Below are positions 19,401 through 25,214 of a stretch of 64,000 nt of DNA, piece by piece. Both the position numbers and the translations under genes were made by a program. Origin of the DNA: Thermohalobaculum sp050331395 (GTDB lineage: Bacteria > Pseudomonadota > Alphaproteobacteria > Rhodobacterales > Rhodobacteraceae). A model generated the notes under the pieces. It saw only the letters and a program-made list of their open reading frames with translations. It had not been told where the DNA came from and made no database searches. Numbering within the stretch: the first letter of the stretch is position 1; every line of letters starts with the position of its first letter. The stretch lies in assembly GCA_050331395.1 (NCBI GenBank), contig JBHJGX010000069.1, forward strand, positions 11,187-75,186, in the 5' to 3' direction.

Positions 19401-20362
19401 TCGCCCACGGGCGTCCCGGTGCCGTGGGCCTCGGCAAAGGCGATATCGTCGGGCAGGGCCCCTGCCTCCGCCATGGCGGCGGAGAGGGCCGCCGCTTGCC
19501 CCTCGGCCGAGGGGCGCGCGATGCCTGCGGTGCGCCCGTTCGCGCTGACGCCCGTGCCCGATACGAGCGCCCGCACCCGATCCCCATCGGCCAGCGCCCG
19601 GTCGAGGCGGCGGAGCACAACGCTGACCGCGCCCTCGGCCCGGACATAGCCGTCGGCACCGGCCGCAAAGGCACGGCATTGCCCCGTCGGCGAGAGCATG
19701 CCCGCCCGACTGAAACCGATGAAGGGCAGGGGCGACAGCAGGAGGTTCACACCGGCGACCACGGCGGTGTCGATCTCGCCCCGGCGGAGTGCGCCGGCCG
19801 CCTGGTGGAGCGCGACGAGCGCGGAGGAGCAGGCCGTGTCTACCGTGTGGCTCGGACCGCGGAAATCGAGCAGATAGCTCAGCCGGTTAGCAAGAATGCT
19901 CAGCGTGTTGCCGGTCATGAAGGCCGGCCCGACCGCCCGCGGGTCCTCGAGGAAGAGATTGGCGTGGTCGAGCCCCGCCGCGCCCACATAGACGCCGATC
20001 CGCTCGCGCGCGCCGGTGCCGGGGCAGCGGCCCGCATCCTCGAACGCCTCCCAGGTGGTGAGCAGCAGAAGCCGCTGCTGCGGGTCCATCTGCTCCGCCT
20101 CGGCCCGCGAGATCCCGAAGAACCCGGGGTCGAAATCCCACGGCCTTTCGAGCAAACCGGCCGCGGCCGTGTAGGTTTTGCCGGCCATGCCGGGGACCGG
20201 GTGCCAGAACCGCGCCTCGGACCATCGATCGGGACCGATACGGCCGATCGCCGAGCGGCCCTCGAGAAGAAGCGACCAAAGCGCCTCGGTCGAAGAGGCG
20301 CCCGGCAGGCGAAGGGCGAGACCGGAAAGGGCGATCTCGCGCGTCGGATCAATGGGGGTCAG
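13451..20362 (-). CDS. rkpA: Highly reducing type I polyketide/fatty acid synthase, RkpA-like
   Basis: About 2,303 aa. The first ATG (20188) would cut off the ketosynthase N-terminus; the in-frame residues upstream (EIALSGLALRLPGASSTEALW) are clearly KS. No ATG, GTG or TTG is available before an in-frame TAA, and a CTG at 20362 has AAGGGAG 7 nt upstream, so it is taken as start. Domains, numbered from CTG: KS ~8-420 (TACSS Cys178, EAHGTGT His313, NIGHLEAG His350); AT ~510-790 (GHSVGE Ser605, YPYH at ~706-709); DH ~870-1090 (His902, LDAALHP); an unassigned region to ~1580; ER ~1590-1890 (HGGGGGVGL); KR ~1910-2110 (TGGTSGLG, Tyr2058); ACP ~2190-2260 (LGLDSL, Ser2219). No thioesterase. It probably makes a saturated acyl chain passed to the AONS-like enzyme, coupled by a 4-bp overlap. 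Confidence 0.9.
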   Translation of the reverse strand: MTPIDPTREIALSGLALRLPGASSTEALWSLLLEGRSAIGRIGPDRWSEARFWHPVPGMAGKTYTAAAGLLERPWDFDPGFFGISRAEAEQMDPQQRLLLLTTWEAFEDAGRCPGTGARERIGVYVGAAGLDHANLFLEDPRAVGPAFMTGNTLSILANRLSYLLDFRGPSHTVDTACSSALVALHQAAGALRRGEIDTAVVAGVNLLLSPLPFIGFSRAGMLSPTGQCRAFAAGADGYVRAEGAVSVVLRRLDRALADGDRVRALVSGTGVSANGRTAGIARPSAEGQAAALSAAMAEAGALPDDIAFAEAHGTGTPVGDPEEAQAIARAVAGRARPLPIGSIKSNIGHLEAGAGLAGLAKAALALEAGMLPPTRHAATPNAEIPFTELGLALAGTAIRLDCHAAPAAAVNAFGFGGTNASAVLRAAPKPCTETASPPRYLLASAASAPALRRQLTRMVEATAADPGRLANGAAHRRSWLAHRAVIPAGPDGRFDAAAAIVGQGPKAPGHIAFVYGGNGSQVLGMGDALHAENRAYRDAFEEAASALGSLDPAQDAAVLRRDPDLAARFDRATVGQPLLFAYQVGLTAAFVAEGLAPQATLGHSVGEVAAAWAAGAITLATAARLIVTRARLVEPMYGTGAMAAALSGGEGICGLLEEFGDPALALSAENSQRSTTISGPRAALEAFARFARGKRVAVRLLTVAYPYHAPALDRLEAEFASALGPIACRPARLAFLSSTTGAVQAGDDLDAAHWWRNMRAPVRFAEAVAALGAAGATHAIEIGPKPVLQAYLRDGLNGAETRVLPGGHADQDAEAVTATVAAAVAQGAAVDRDRMFGPPLSYSGGLPLTEMDLTPIDGRPSPRVSLFRGAEDPLLGQRIDPGQPIWQREFDRARDPWLGDHVIGTRPLLPAAVLVQMALAAGRATGEDTPELLRFALTAPVELPDRGSVTLRTGIEAETGILRIEMRTKDDEPWQLVARGTLRAPSDAPMPGKARHAGATMTPGALYEALSAAGFRYGPAFRRVAGLRIGGACAEIALDPAGDGVGGAAQRLDAALHPLLPLLTRARGEEPDPEAPVLPVRFDRIRSASGGVPVAADLDLQRAEADWARADLRLFDRMGVCVLAITGLGLRRRRSRRPDPVPEWTEAWRRWTPEDEVPAIDLDAVLEGAGPTGDGPPTDAELLADAGARRIGWEAAAAGHCVPFALRRALETDAALPKPGADPADCPYPALPAIAGAIVAQVPDRTDILQGLAALAVRAQGQEPDGTAPLRERRGEALAEAAVALAHALAANWPSHHPLSLRLEGHLPAEASDRLAEIGGIDRIDCGRDPEAGGTGAERATALLILGPATTDASPAERLAPGAPVFRLSAAPSLVLDALDTCEIGSAPCPVTDRETPLRRRILGAGERIDIAAGRARVEAISTAAPPNLSMAADDPRTPFAQALAQTLPINPGANDRLWLFADPNALPGPAFLDWLGADASGPRRLYGLIRRADAPAPIEAVMRVLANERPEITATSIAIDERLSIDRAATAVRRILCSASREAAFRVTADGEIQVPRLRVRLRGATAPADSTPALQPAAGEAASVAWTARPRRVPVRDEIEIAVAATGLNFRDVLLAGGELPPEAVDGGCIGQTLGMECAGVVVRAGPESPLRPGARVAAVGPGSFAGHVTVSSAAAVRVPDGLALDAAATLPVAFLTAEYALTDVGRLRPGETILVHGGGGGVGLAALSVARRLGLRVIMSAGSAAKRHVLSWLGADRVVDSRSTGFADAVLAATDGLGVDAVLNCLAGDGLRRSLEVCRPFGRFLEIGKRDLWEDTRIGLAPFGRNLSFHAIDIDHLLAARPEIARTLLDRIGRHLAAGDYSSLPYRSVGHSRLAAAVGDMRGARHLGKIVARPPSSPPTCAPLGMGAWLVTGGTSGLGLAAALRLAEAGVPKLWLASRSGRTTEQAEQTLAAIRATGCDAEPVSLDVRDAAAVTDVVARAAAAGPIEGVLHAAATYDDRSIDRISEESAGAVLGPKQSGAQHLDTATKGLSLKYFVIFSSMTRLIGNPGQSAYAAANAGAEAIIHARRRAGLPGLAIGLGPVGDCGYLVRETEVRSLLERRAPDLLLGLEEALDAVMAAIRAPDGDPVRYAARLPQQVIDGLAIGTRGIFDDVPRARSSRFDTESLFQTLEALDETAARKLITDTIRDAAAGLLRTETANLPIDRPLADLGLDSLMAVDLHLELGARFGRELPQLGLRPETSIETLAAGLLPGLRGDGPTTEAAAAGRLVSIHATDDAAAPRLRTQITRPTALERLAG

Positions 20363-20475
20363 GGCCGCTCTCCCTTCTGGATCGGGCTGGATCGGACTGC
20401 ATGCGCCCCGCAGCTGCCCGGCGTCGCCGGGCCGGCGTTCTGCCGACGGGTCGAGGGCTTATCGCGCATGCTCGC

Positions 20476-20491
20476 TTAAGGAGAGGTTAAC
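20476..20491. promoter_or_regulatory. Perfect CtrA-type binding site
   Basis: TTAA (20476-20479), seven bases GGAGAGG, then TTAAC (20487-20491) match the CtrA consensus TTAA-N7-TTAAC exactly. The site lies in the divergent gap between the PKS (start 20362 on the minus strand) and the 69-aa membrane protein gene (start 20620). It could control either or both. CtrA is the alphaproteobacterial cell-cycle/motility response regulator; binding here is an inference from the motif alone. Confidence 0.5.
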
Positions 20492-20619
20492 CCTGTATTT
20501 TTCGATAACCCGTGGTACGTTTTGCGAAGTGGCGTCTCGAGGCGACGGTGTCGTGGCTTGGCCTTGGCAAGTTCCTCCGGTCTGAGCACCGGCCGGTTAA
20601 CATTCCGAGGAGGTCTTCT

Positions 20620-20829
20620 ATGGCGACTGCAGAAACGACTGCAAAGCGGCGGGTGATCCGCGTGATCGCGTTCGTGTTCCTCGTTTTGGCGTCTATTCTG
20701 ATCGGCATCTTGTGGCTGGCGCCCCCGTCGACGGCGTCGGTCAATGCGCTGGTGTCGGCCGGTGTCGTGCTTTGTCTCTCGGCCAATCTGCTCAGCCTGT
20801 TGCTGCTCGCGGCCGGCCGCGAAAGCTGA
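20620..20829 (+). CDS. Small two-span membrane protein
   Basis: A 69-aa protein with an excellent ribosome site (GAGGAGGT) ahead of the ATG at 20620; the longer frame upstream is not protein-like. After a basic N-terminus (TAKRRVIR) it has two hydrophobic stretches, VIAFVFLVLASILIGILWL and ALVSAGVVLCLSANLLSLLLL, joined by a short loop APPSTASVN. This is a helical hairpin with both ends probably cytoplasmic. No family recognised. It stands alone between the divergent PKS and soxD, 118 bp before soxD, and lies next to the CtrA-type site. Confidence 0.65.
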   Translation: MATAETTAKRRVIRVIAFVFLVLASILIGILWLAPPSTASVNALVSAGVVLCLSANLLSLLLLAAGRES

Positions 20830-20947
20830 GCGCGCGGCGGGAGCGTCGTCGCTTCGGAGCGCCGAGAGGACGAATTCGGTCGATTTCCGCCGGGGGCGCC
20901 ATGCGATACCCCGGCAACTTAGACCGAAGCATCCGAGAGGCGTGGCC

Positions 20948-21265
20948 ATGCTCTTGCTCACCTGTCCGAATTGCGGCGCCGAATGCGCTGAAACCGAGTT
21001 GACGGCCGGTGGCGAGGCGCATCTGAAACGCATGGGCCCGGGCTCGAGCGACGACGACTTCGAGGCGTATCTCTTCACGCGCGCAAATCCCAAGGACGTG
21101 CATTTCGAGCGCTGGCGCCACACCTTTGGTTGCGGGAAATGGTTCCATGTGGCTCGCTGCACGCGCACGCTCGAGGTCTTCGGCACCTATCCGGCGGATG
21201 TGAGCGAGCCGCCCGAAGCGATCCGCGACGCGATCCGGGTGCGCCGCGCCGGTTGGGAGGGCTGA
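20948..21265 (+). CDS. soxD: Sarcosine oxidase delta subunit
   Basis: A 105-aa subunit of heterotetrameric sarcosine oxidase, which oxidatively demethylates sarcosine to glycine with transfer of the one-carbon unit to tetrahydrofolate. The start at 20948 gives MLLLTCPNCG, the typical zinc-binding N-terminus (CPNCG). The rest matches SoxD: EYLF-like EAYLFTRANPKDVHFERWRHTFGCGKWFHVARCTRT with two more Cys. SoxD binds zinc and fits between the other subunits. It is separated from soxA by 3 nt. The large beta subunit gene soxB, usually just upstream, is missing here. Confidence 0.93.
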   Translation: MLLLTCPNCGAECAETELTAGGEAHLKRMGPGSSDDDFEAYLFTRANPKDVHFERWRHTFGCGKWFHVARCTRTLEVFGTYPADVSEPPEAIRDAIRVRRAGWEG

Positions 21266-21268
21266 GCG

Positions 21269-24200
21269 ATGGGCTATCGACTTGAGACCGGCGGCCGCCT
21301 GATCGACCGGAGCGCGCCGATCCCCTTCACCTTCAACGGCGAAACCTTCGAGGGCTTCGAGGGCGACACGCTGGCCTCGGCCTTGTTGGCGAACGACAAG
21401 ATGCTGGTCGGCCGTTCGTTCAAATACCATCGTCCCCGCGGGATCGTGGCAAGCGGTGCCGAGGAGCCGAACGCGCTTTTGGGCGTGGGCACCGGCGCGC
21501 GGTTCGAGCCCAACCAGCGTGCGACCACCACCGAACTCCATGCCGGCCTCGAAGCCCGCAGCCAGAACCACTGGCCGAGCCTCGAATTCGATGTGGGCGC
21601 GATCAACGACCGGCTCGCCGGCATCGCCCCGGTGTTCTCCGCGGGCTTTTATTATAAGACATTTATGTATCCGCGTGTGGCGTGGAAGCATGTCTATGAG
21701 CCCTTTATTCGCCGGGCGGCCGGTCTCGGCCGAGCGCCCGAAGAACGCGACCCGGATACCTACGAGCACTTTCATTTCTTCACGGATCTGTTGGTCGTGG
21801 GTGGCGGGATCGCCGGGCTGACGGCGGCGCGTGCGGCGGCCGAGACCGGGGCGCGGGTGCTCCTTGTCGAGCAAACGAGCGCCTTCGGCGGTCGGGCGCT
21901 GGTCGACGAGACCGAAATCGACGGAATGCCCGCGGCCGATTGGGCCGATGCCCAGGTCGCCGCCCTCTCGGAAATGCCGAACGTCACCCTGAGAACCCGG
22001 CTCTCGGCTTCGGGGCTTTACGACCACGGCTATGCGCTCCTGCTCGAGCGGGTCGCCGAACACCGGCCGGGGCTCGCGGGCGCGCCGCGCCACCGGCTCT
22101 GGCGGGTGCGCGCGCGGCAGACGGTGGTCGCCTCCGGGGCGATCGAACGGCCGCTCACCTTCGCGATGAACGATGTGCCGGGCGTGATGCTGGCCTCGGC
22201 GGTGCGCGACTATGTGGGGCTCTACGGCGTGAGCCCCGGCCGCCGGGCGGTGATCGTCGCCAACAATGACGATGCCTACCGGACGGCGCTTGCGCTCCAT
22301 GGGGCAGGGGTCGCCGTGGCGGCCGTCCTCGACACCCGGCGCGAGGCCGCCGGCGCGCTGCCGCAGGCGGTGCGCGATCTGCAGATCCCGGTGCGCGAGA
22401 GCGCCGGCATCGCCAAAGTCCTCGGCAAGACCCGGGTCAAGGGCGTCCAGACCGGGCGGCTCTCGGCGGGCAAGATCGGCGCTGCCGGGGAGACGATCGA
22501 GTGCGACCTCGTTGCCATGTCGGGCGGCTGGTCGCCGGTCGTCCATCTCTACAGCCACTGCGGCGGGCGGCTCGCCTGGGACGACACCGGGCTGATGTTC
22601 CGACCCCACCCCGAAGCGGGCGCCCCGATCGGGCGGGACGGCCAGACATCGACCCGCTGCGCCGGCGCTGCGAACGGCGAGCTCTCGACCGCGGCGGGGC
22701 TCGCGGATGCCCAACTCGCCGGACGCGCCGCTGCGGCGGCCGCCGGGTTCGCTCCGCGGTCCGCAGAACACGCACCCCAGGTCTCGGAACCCGACGAGGC
22801 GCCGATCGCGCCCCACTGGTTCACGCCGTCCCGCGAAGCGCTCGCCCACGGCACCAAGCATTTCGTCGATTTCCAGAACGATGTGACCGTGGCCGATATC
22901 CGCCTCGCGGCCCGCGAAGGATATGAGAGCGTCGAGCACACCAAACGCTACACCACGCTCGGCATGGCCACCGATCAGGGCAAGACCTCGAACATCACCG
23001 GTCTGGCGATCCTGGCGGATGCGCTCGGCGTGCCGATCCCGGAGGTCGGCACCACGACCTTTCGCCCGCCCTACACGCCGATCTCCATGGGCGCGATCGC
23101 GGGTCGTGCGGCCGGGCCGCTCTTCAAGGCGGTCCGCCAAACGCCGATGCATGACTGGCATCTCGACAACGGCGCCGAGTTCGAGCGTGTGGCCGACTGG
23201 TACCGCCCGTTCTGCTACCTGCGCCCCGGCGAAGACCGCCACGCGGCCGTCGAGCGCGAAGTGACGAACGCCCGCGCGCGCGTCGGCCTTCTCGATGCCT
23301 CGACCCTCGGCAAGCTTTGGGTCGCCGGGCCGGATGCGGGCGAGCTTCTCGACCGGATCTACACCAACATGATGTGGACCCTGAAACCCGGGCGTTGCCG
23401 CTACGGGCTGATGTGCAACGAAAACGGCTTTCTCTTCGACGACGGCGTCGTCGTGCGCTTTGCCGAGGACCGGTTCCTCTGCCACACGACTTCAGGAGGG
23501 GCCGAACGCGTGCACGCCCATCTCGAGGAGTGGTTGCAGACCGAATGGTGGGATCTGCGCGCCCATGTGGTCAACGTGACCGAACAATGGGCGCAGATCG
23601 CCGTCGCCGGCCCCGAAGCGCGCCGGGTGATCGAAGCGGCCGGCACCGATATGGACCTGTCGGCCGAGGCGCTGCCCTTCATGGCCCATACCGAGGGGCG
23701 GATCGCCGGGCACCCCGTGCGGCTCTTCCGGATTTCGTTCTCGGGCGAGCTGTCCTACGAGATCGCGACGCCCGCCCATCGCGGTCGCGCGCTTTGGGAC
23801 GCGCTCCTCTCAGCCGGGACACCCCATGGGGTGATGGCCTACGGCACCGAAGCGCTCCACGTGATGCGCGCCGAGAAGGGCTTTATCATGATCGGCGACG
23901 AGACCGACGGCACCGTCACGCCCCAGGATCTCGGCCTCTCCTGGGCGGTCTCCAAGAAGAAACCCGACTTCATCGGCAAACGCGCCCAGGCGCGGATCGA
24001 CCTGGCCCGGCCGGACCGAAAGCAGCTCGTCGGGCTCCTGACCGCGGATCCGGCGCTTGTCCTGCCCGACGGCGCGCATGCGGTCGAGGACCCGGACGCG
24101 CCAAAGCCGCAGCGCACCATCGGACATGTGACCTCGAGCTACCTCTCGCCGACCCTCGGGCATTCGATCGCCATGGCGCTTATCGAGCGGGGCCGCGCGC

Positions 24201-24307
24201 GGATGGGCGACACCCTGCGCTTCCCGCTCGAAGACGGCACGGTCGCCGAAGCCCGCGTGGTCGATCCGGTCTTCTACGACAAAGAAGGGACCCGTCAGAA
24301 TGTCTGA
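21269..24307 (+). CDS. soxA: Sarcosine oxidase alpha subunit
   Basis: 1,012 aa, the normal size of heterotetrameric sarcosine oxidase alpha. The N-terminus has the Fer2-like fold with FNGETFEGFEGDTLASALLAND and the SFKYHRPRG motif. The NAD-binding Rossmann motif is DLLVVGGGIAGLTAARAA at ~170. From ~610 follows a GCV_T/aminomethyltransferase-like folate domain (FCYLRPGEDRHAAVEREV, later MRAEKGFIMIGDETDGTVTPQDLGL), where formaldehyde from sarcosine is captured. It works in the cytoplasm with beta, gamma and delta subunits. The start has GGGAGG upstream. Its end overlaps soxG by 8 nt, indicating coupled translation. Confidence 0.96.
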   Translation: MGYRLETGGRLIDRSAPIPFTFNGETFEGFEGDTLASALLANDKMLVGRSFKYHRPRGIVASGAEEPNALLGVGTGARFEPNQRATTTELHAGLEARSQNHWPSLEFDVGAINDRLAGIAPVFSAGFYYKTFMYPRVAWKHVYEPFIRRAAGLGRAPEERDPDTYEHFHFFTDLLVVGGGIAGLTAARAAAETGARVLLVEQTSAFGGRALVDETEIDGMPAADWADAQVAALSEMPNVTLRTRLSASGLYDHGYALLLERVAEHRPGLAGAPRHRLWRVRARQTVVASGAIERPLTFAMNDVPGVMLASAVRDYVGLYGVSPGRRAVIVANNDDAYRTALALHGAGVAVAAVLDTRREAAGALPQAVRDLQIPVRESAGIAKVLGKTRVKGVQTGRLSAGKIGAAGETIECDLVAMSGGWSPVVHLYSHCGGRLAWDDTGLMFRPHPEAGAPIGRDGQTSTRCAGAANGELSTAAGLADAQLAGRAAAAAAGFAPRSAEHAPQVSEPDEAPIAPHWFTPSREALAHGTKHFVDFQNDVTVADIRLAAREGYESVEHTKRYTTLGMATDQGKTSNITGLAILADALGVPIPEVGTTTFRPPYTPISMGAIAGRAAGPLFKAVRQTPMHDWHLDNGAEFERVADWYRPFCYLRPGEDRHAAVEREVTNARARVGLLDASTLGKLWVAGPDAGELLDRIYTNMMWTLKPGRCRYGLMCNENGFLFDDGVVVRFAEDRFLCHTTSGGAERVHAHLEEWLQTEWWDLRAHVVNVTEQWAQIAVAGPEARRVIEAAGTDMDLSAEALPFMAHTEGRIAGHPVRLFRISFSGELSYEIATPAHRGRALWDALLSAGTPHGVMAYGTEALHVMRAEKGFIMIGDETDGTVTPQDLGLSWAVSKKKPDFIGKRAQARIDLARPDRKQLVGLLTADPALVLPDGAHAVEDPDAPKPQRTIGHVTSSYLSPTLGHSIAMALIERGRARMGDTLRFPLEDGTVAEARVVDPVFYDKEGTRQNV

Positions 24308-24875
24308 GGTCGTCACCGCTCTCGCCGGGGCCGTCGCCGAGCCGCGCCCGCGTCTGCGCATCGCCGATCGAGGGCCCGTCGGCATGGTCACGCTCCGGGC
24401 CGATCTGGCCGAGCCGCGGGTTGCCGCGGCGGTCCGCGCCGTTGCGGGCGTCGAGATCCCCGGCGTCTGGTCGGCGCGGTTCGCCGACGAGGGGCGCGGG
24501 GCGGTCTGGATGGCTCCGGACGAGCTCTTGATCCTCGTCCCCTATTCACTCGCCGGCGAGAGCGCCGCGCGGCTCGACGCCGATCTGGCCGGGCTTTTCG
24601 CGACTGCCGTCGATGTCTCCGACGCGCGCACCGTGCTTGCGCTTTCCGGGCCCGATGTCGCGGAGACCCTCGCCAAGGGCGCGCCAATGGACTTATCGCC
24701 CGACGCGTTCCCGCCCGGCGCCGCCCGGCGCACGCATCTGGCCGAGATCGCCATCGGTCTCTGGCGCCGAAGCGAGGCGGAATGGGAGATCGTCACGTTC
24801 CGCTCGGTATCCCGGCATCTCTTCGACTGGCTCGTGGCGTCCGGGGCCGCTGGCGCCGAGGTCCACGCCTTCTGA
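24300..24875 (+). CDS. soxG: Sarcosine oxidase gamma subunit
   Basis: A 191-aa protein whose ATG lies inside the end of soxA (8-nt overlap). It has the SoxG layout: GMVTLRADLAEPRVAAAVRAVAG, WMAPDELLILV, VDVSDARTVLALSGPDVAETLAKGAPMDLS, and a C-terminal FRSVSRHLFDWLVASG. The gamma subunit is the smaller GCV_T-like chain that contacts alpha. It is the last gene of the sox set here. The 165 bp that follow carry no gene until the small ORF at 25041. Confidence 0.93.
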   Translation: MSEVVTALAGAVAEPRPRLRIADRGPVGMVTLRADLAEPRVAAAVRAVAGVEIPGVWSARFADEGRGAVWMAPDELLILVPYSLAGESAARLDADLAGLFATAVDVSDARTVLALSGPDVAETLAKGAPMDLSPDAFPPGAARRTHLAEIAIGLWRRSEAEWEIVTFRSVSRHLFDWLVASGAAGAEVHAF

Positions 24876-24980
24876 CGCGTGGCAGCCGGGCCACAATGCT
24901 TGCTTCACTGTCTCCACCGCGCATCGCTGGCGGCAAGCGGGTTTGCGTGTTCGTCAATCCTTTTTTCGTCTTGGGTCACC

Positions 24981-25010
24981 TATATTGCAGCGCAGCAACA
25001 ACCGCTGCGC
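24981..25010 (+). promoter_or_regulatory. -10-like element and leader hairpin of the 57-aa gene
   Basis: TATATT (24981-24986) is followed at once by an inverted repeat: GCGCAGC (24990-24996) pairs with GCTGCGC (25004-25010) around the loop AACAACC. If TATATT is the -10 box, the transcript would begin with this hairpin, about 31 bases before the ATG of the small gene. I see no convincing -35 box. A run of six T (24961-24966) just upstream could belong to the end of the sox transcript. Confidence 0.35.
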
Positions 25011-25040
25011 CGCTTGAAGCGGTGACGAAAGGAGACGTCG

Positions 25041-25214
25041 ATGACGCACCTGCCCGCAAATCCGGTCGAGATCACGCCGGAGTATATTGACATGAAAATC
25101 GCCGAAGCGCGCCGCCTGCGCGCCGTGACCCTTCGGACCCTGGTTGCGCGTCTCTTTGCCGGCCGCGCGCCGGATCGCGCGCACTCCGTTCCCGTCCGGC
25201 AGGAGATCGCCTGA
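25041..25214 (+). CDS. 57-aa basic small protein of unknown function
   Basis: ATG at 25041 with a strong ribosome site (AAAGGAG, 7-nt spacing); TGA at 25212-25214, directly abutting the end of the convergent potG. The peptide starts MTHLPANPVEITPEYIDM and continues into an amphipathic Arg-rich helix KIAEARRLRAVTLRTLVARLF. Short proteins with such an A-RLRA helix are common in Rhodobacterales and remind me of the RSP_7527-type and DUF1127-type stress-associated small proteins, but the match is by memory only. There is no signal peptide. Its own leader hairpin suggests post-transcriptional control. Confidence 0.6.
   Translation: MTHLPANPVEITPEYIDMKIAEARRLRAVTLRTLVARLFAGRAPDRAHSVPVRQEIA

Noticed and set aside
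17189..20479. 1,096-codon open frame on the plus strand opposite the PKS
   Set aside because: Pure shadow frame caused by high G+C; its translation is Arg/Gly/His-rich with no domain, while the opposite strand has unmistakable PKS motifs.
20792..23485. 897-codon minus-strand frame across soxD/soxA
   Set aside because: Antisense to clear sarcosine oxidase genes; composition and lack of motifs show it is not a protein.
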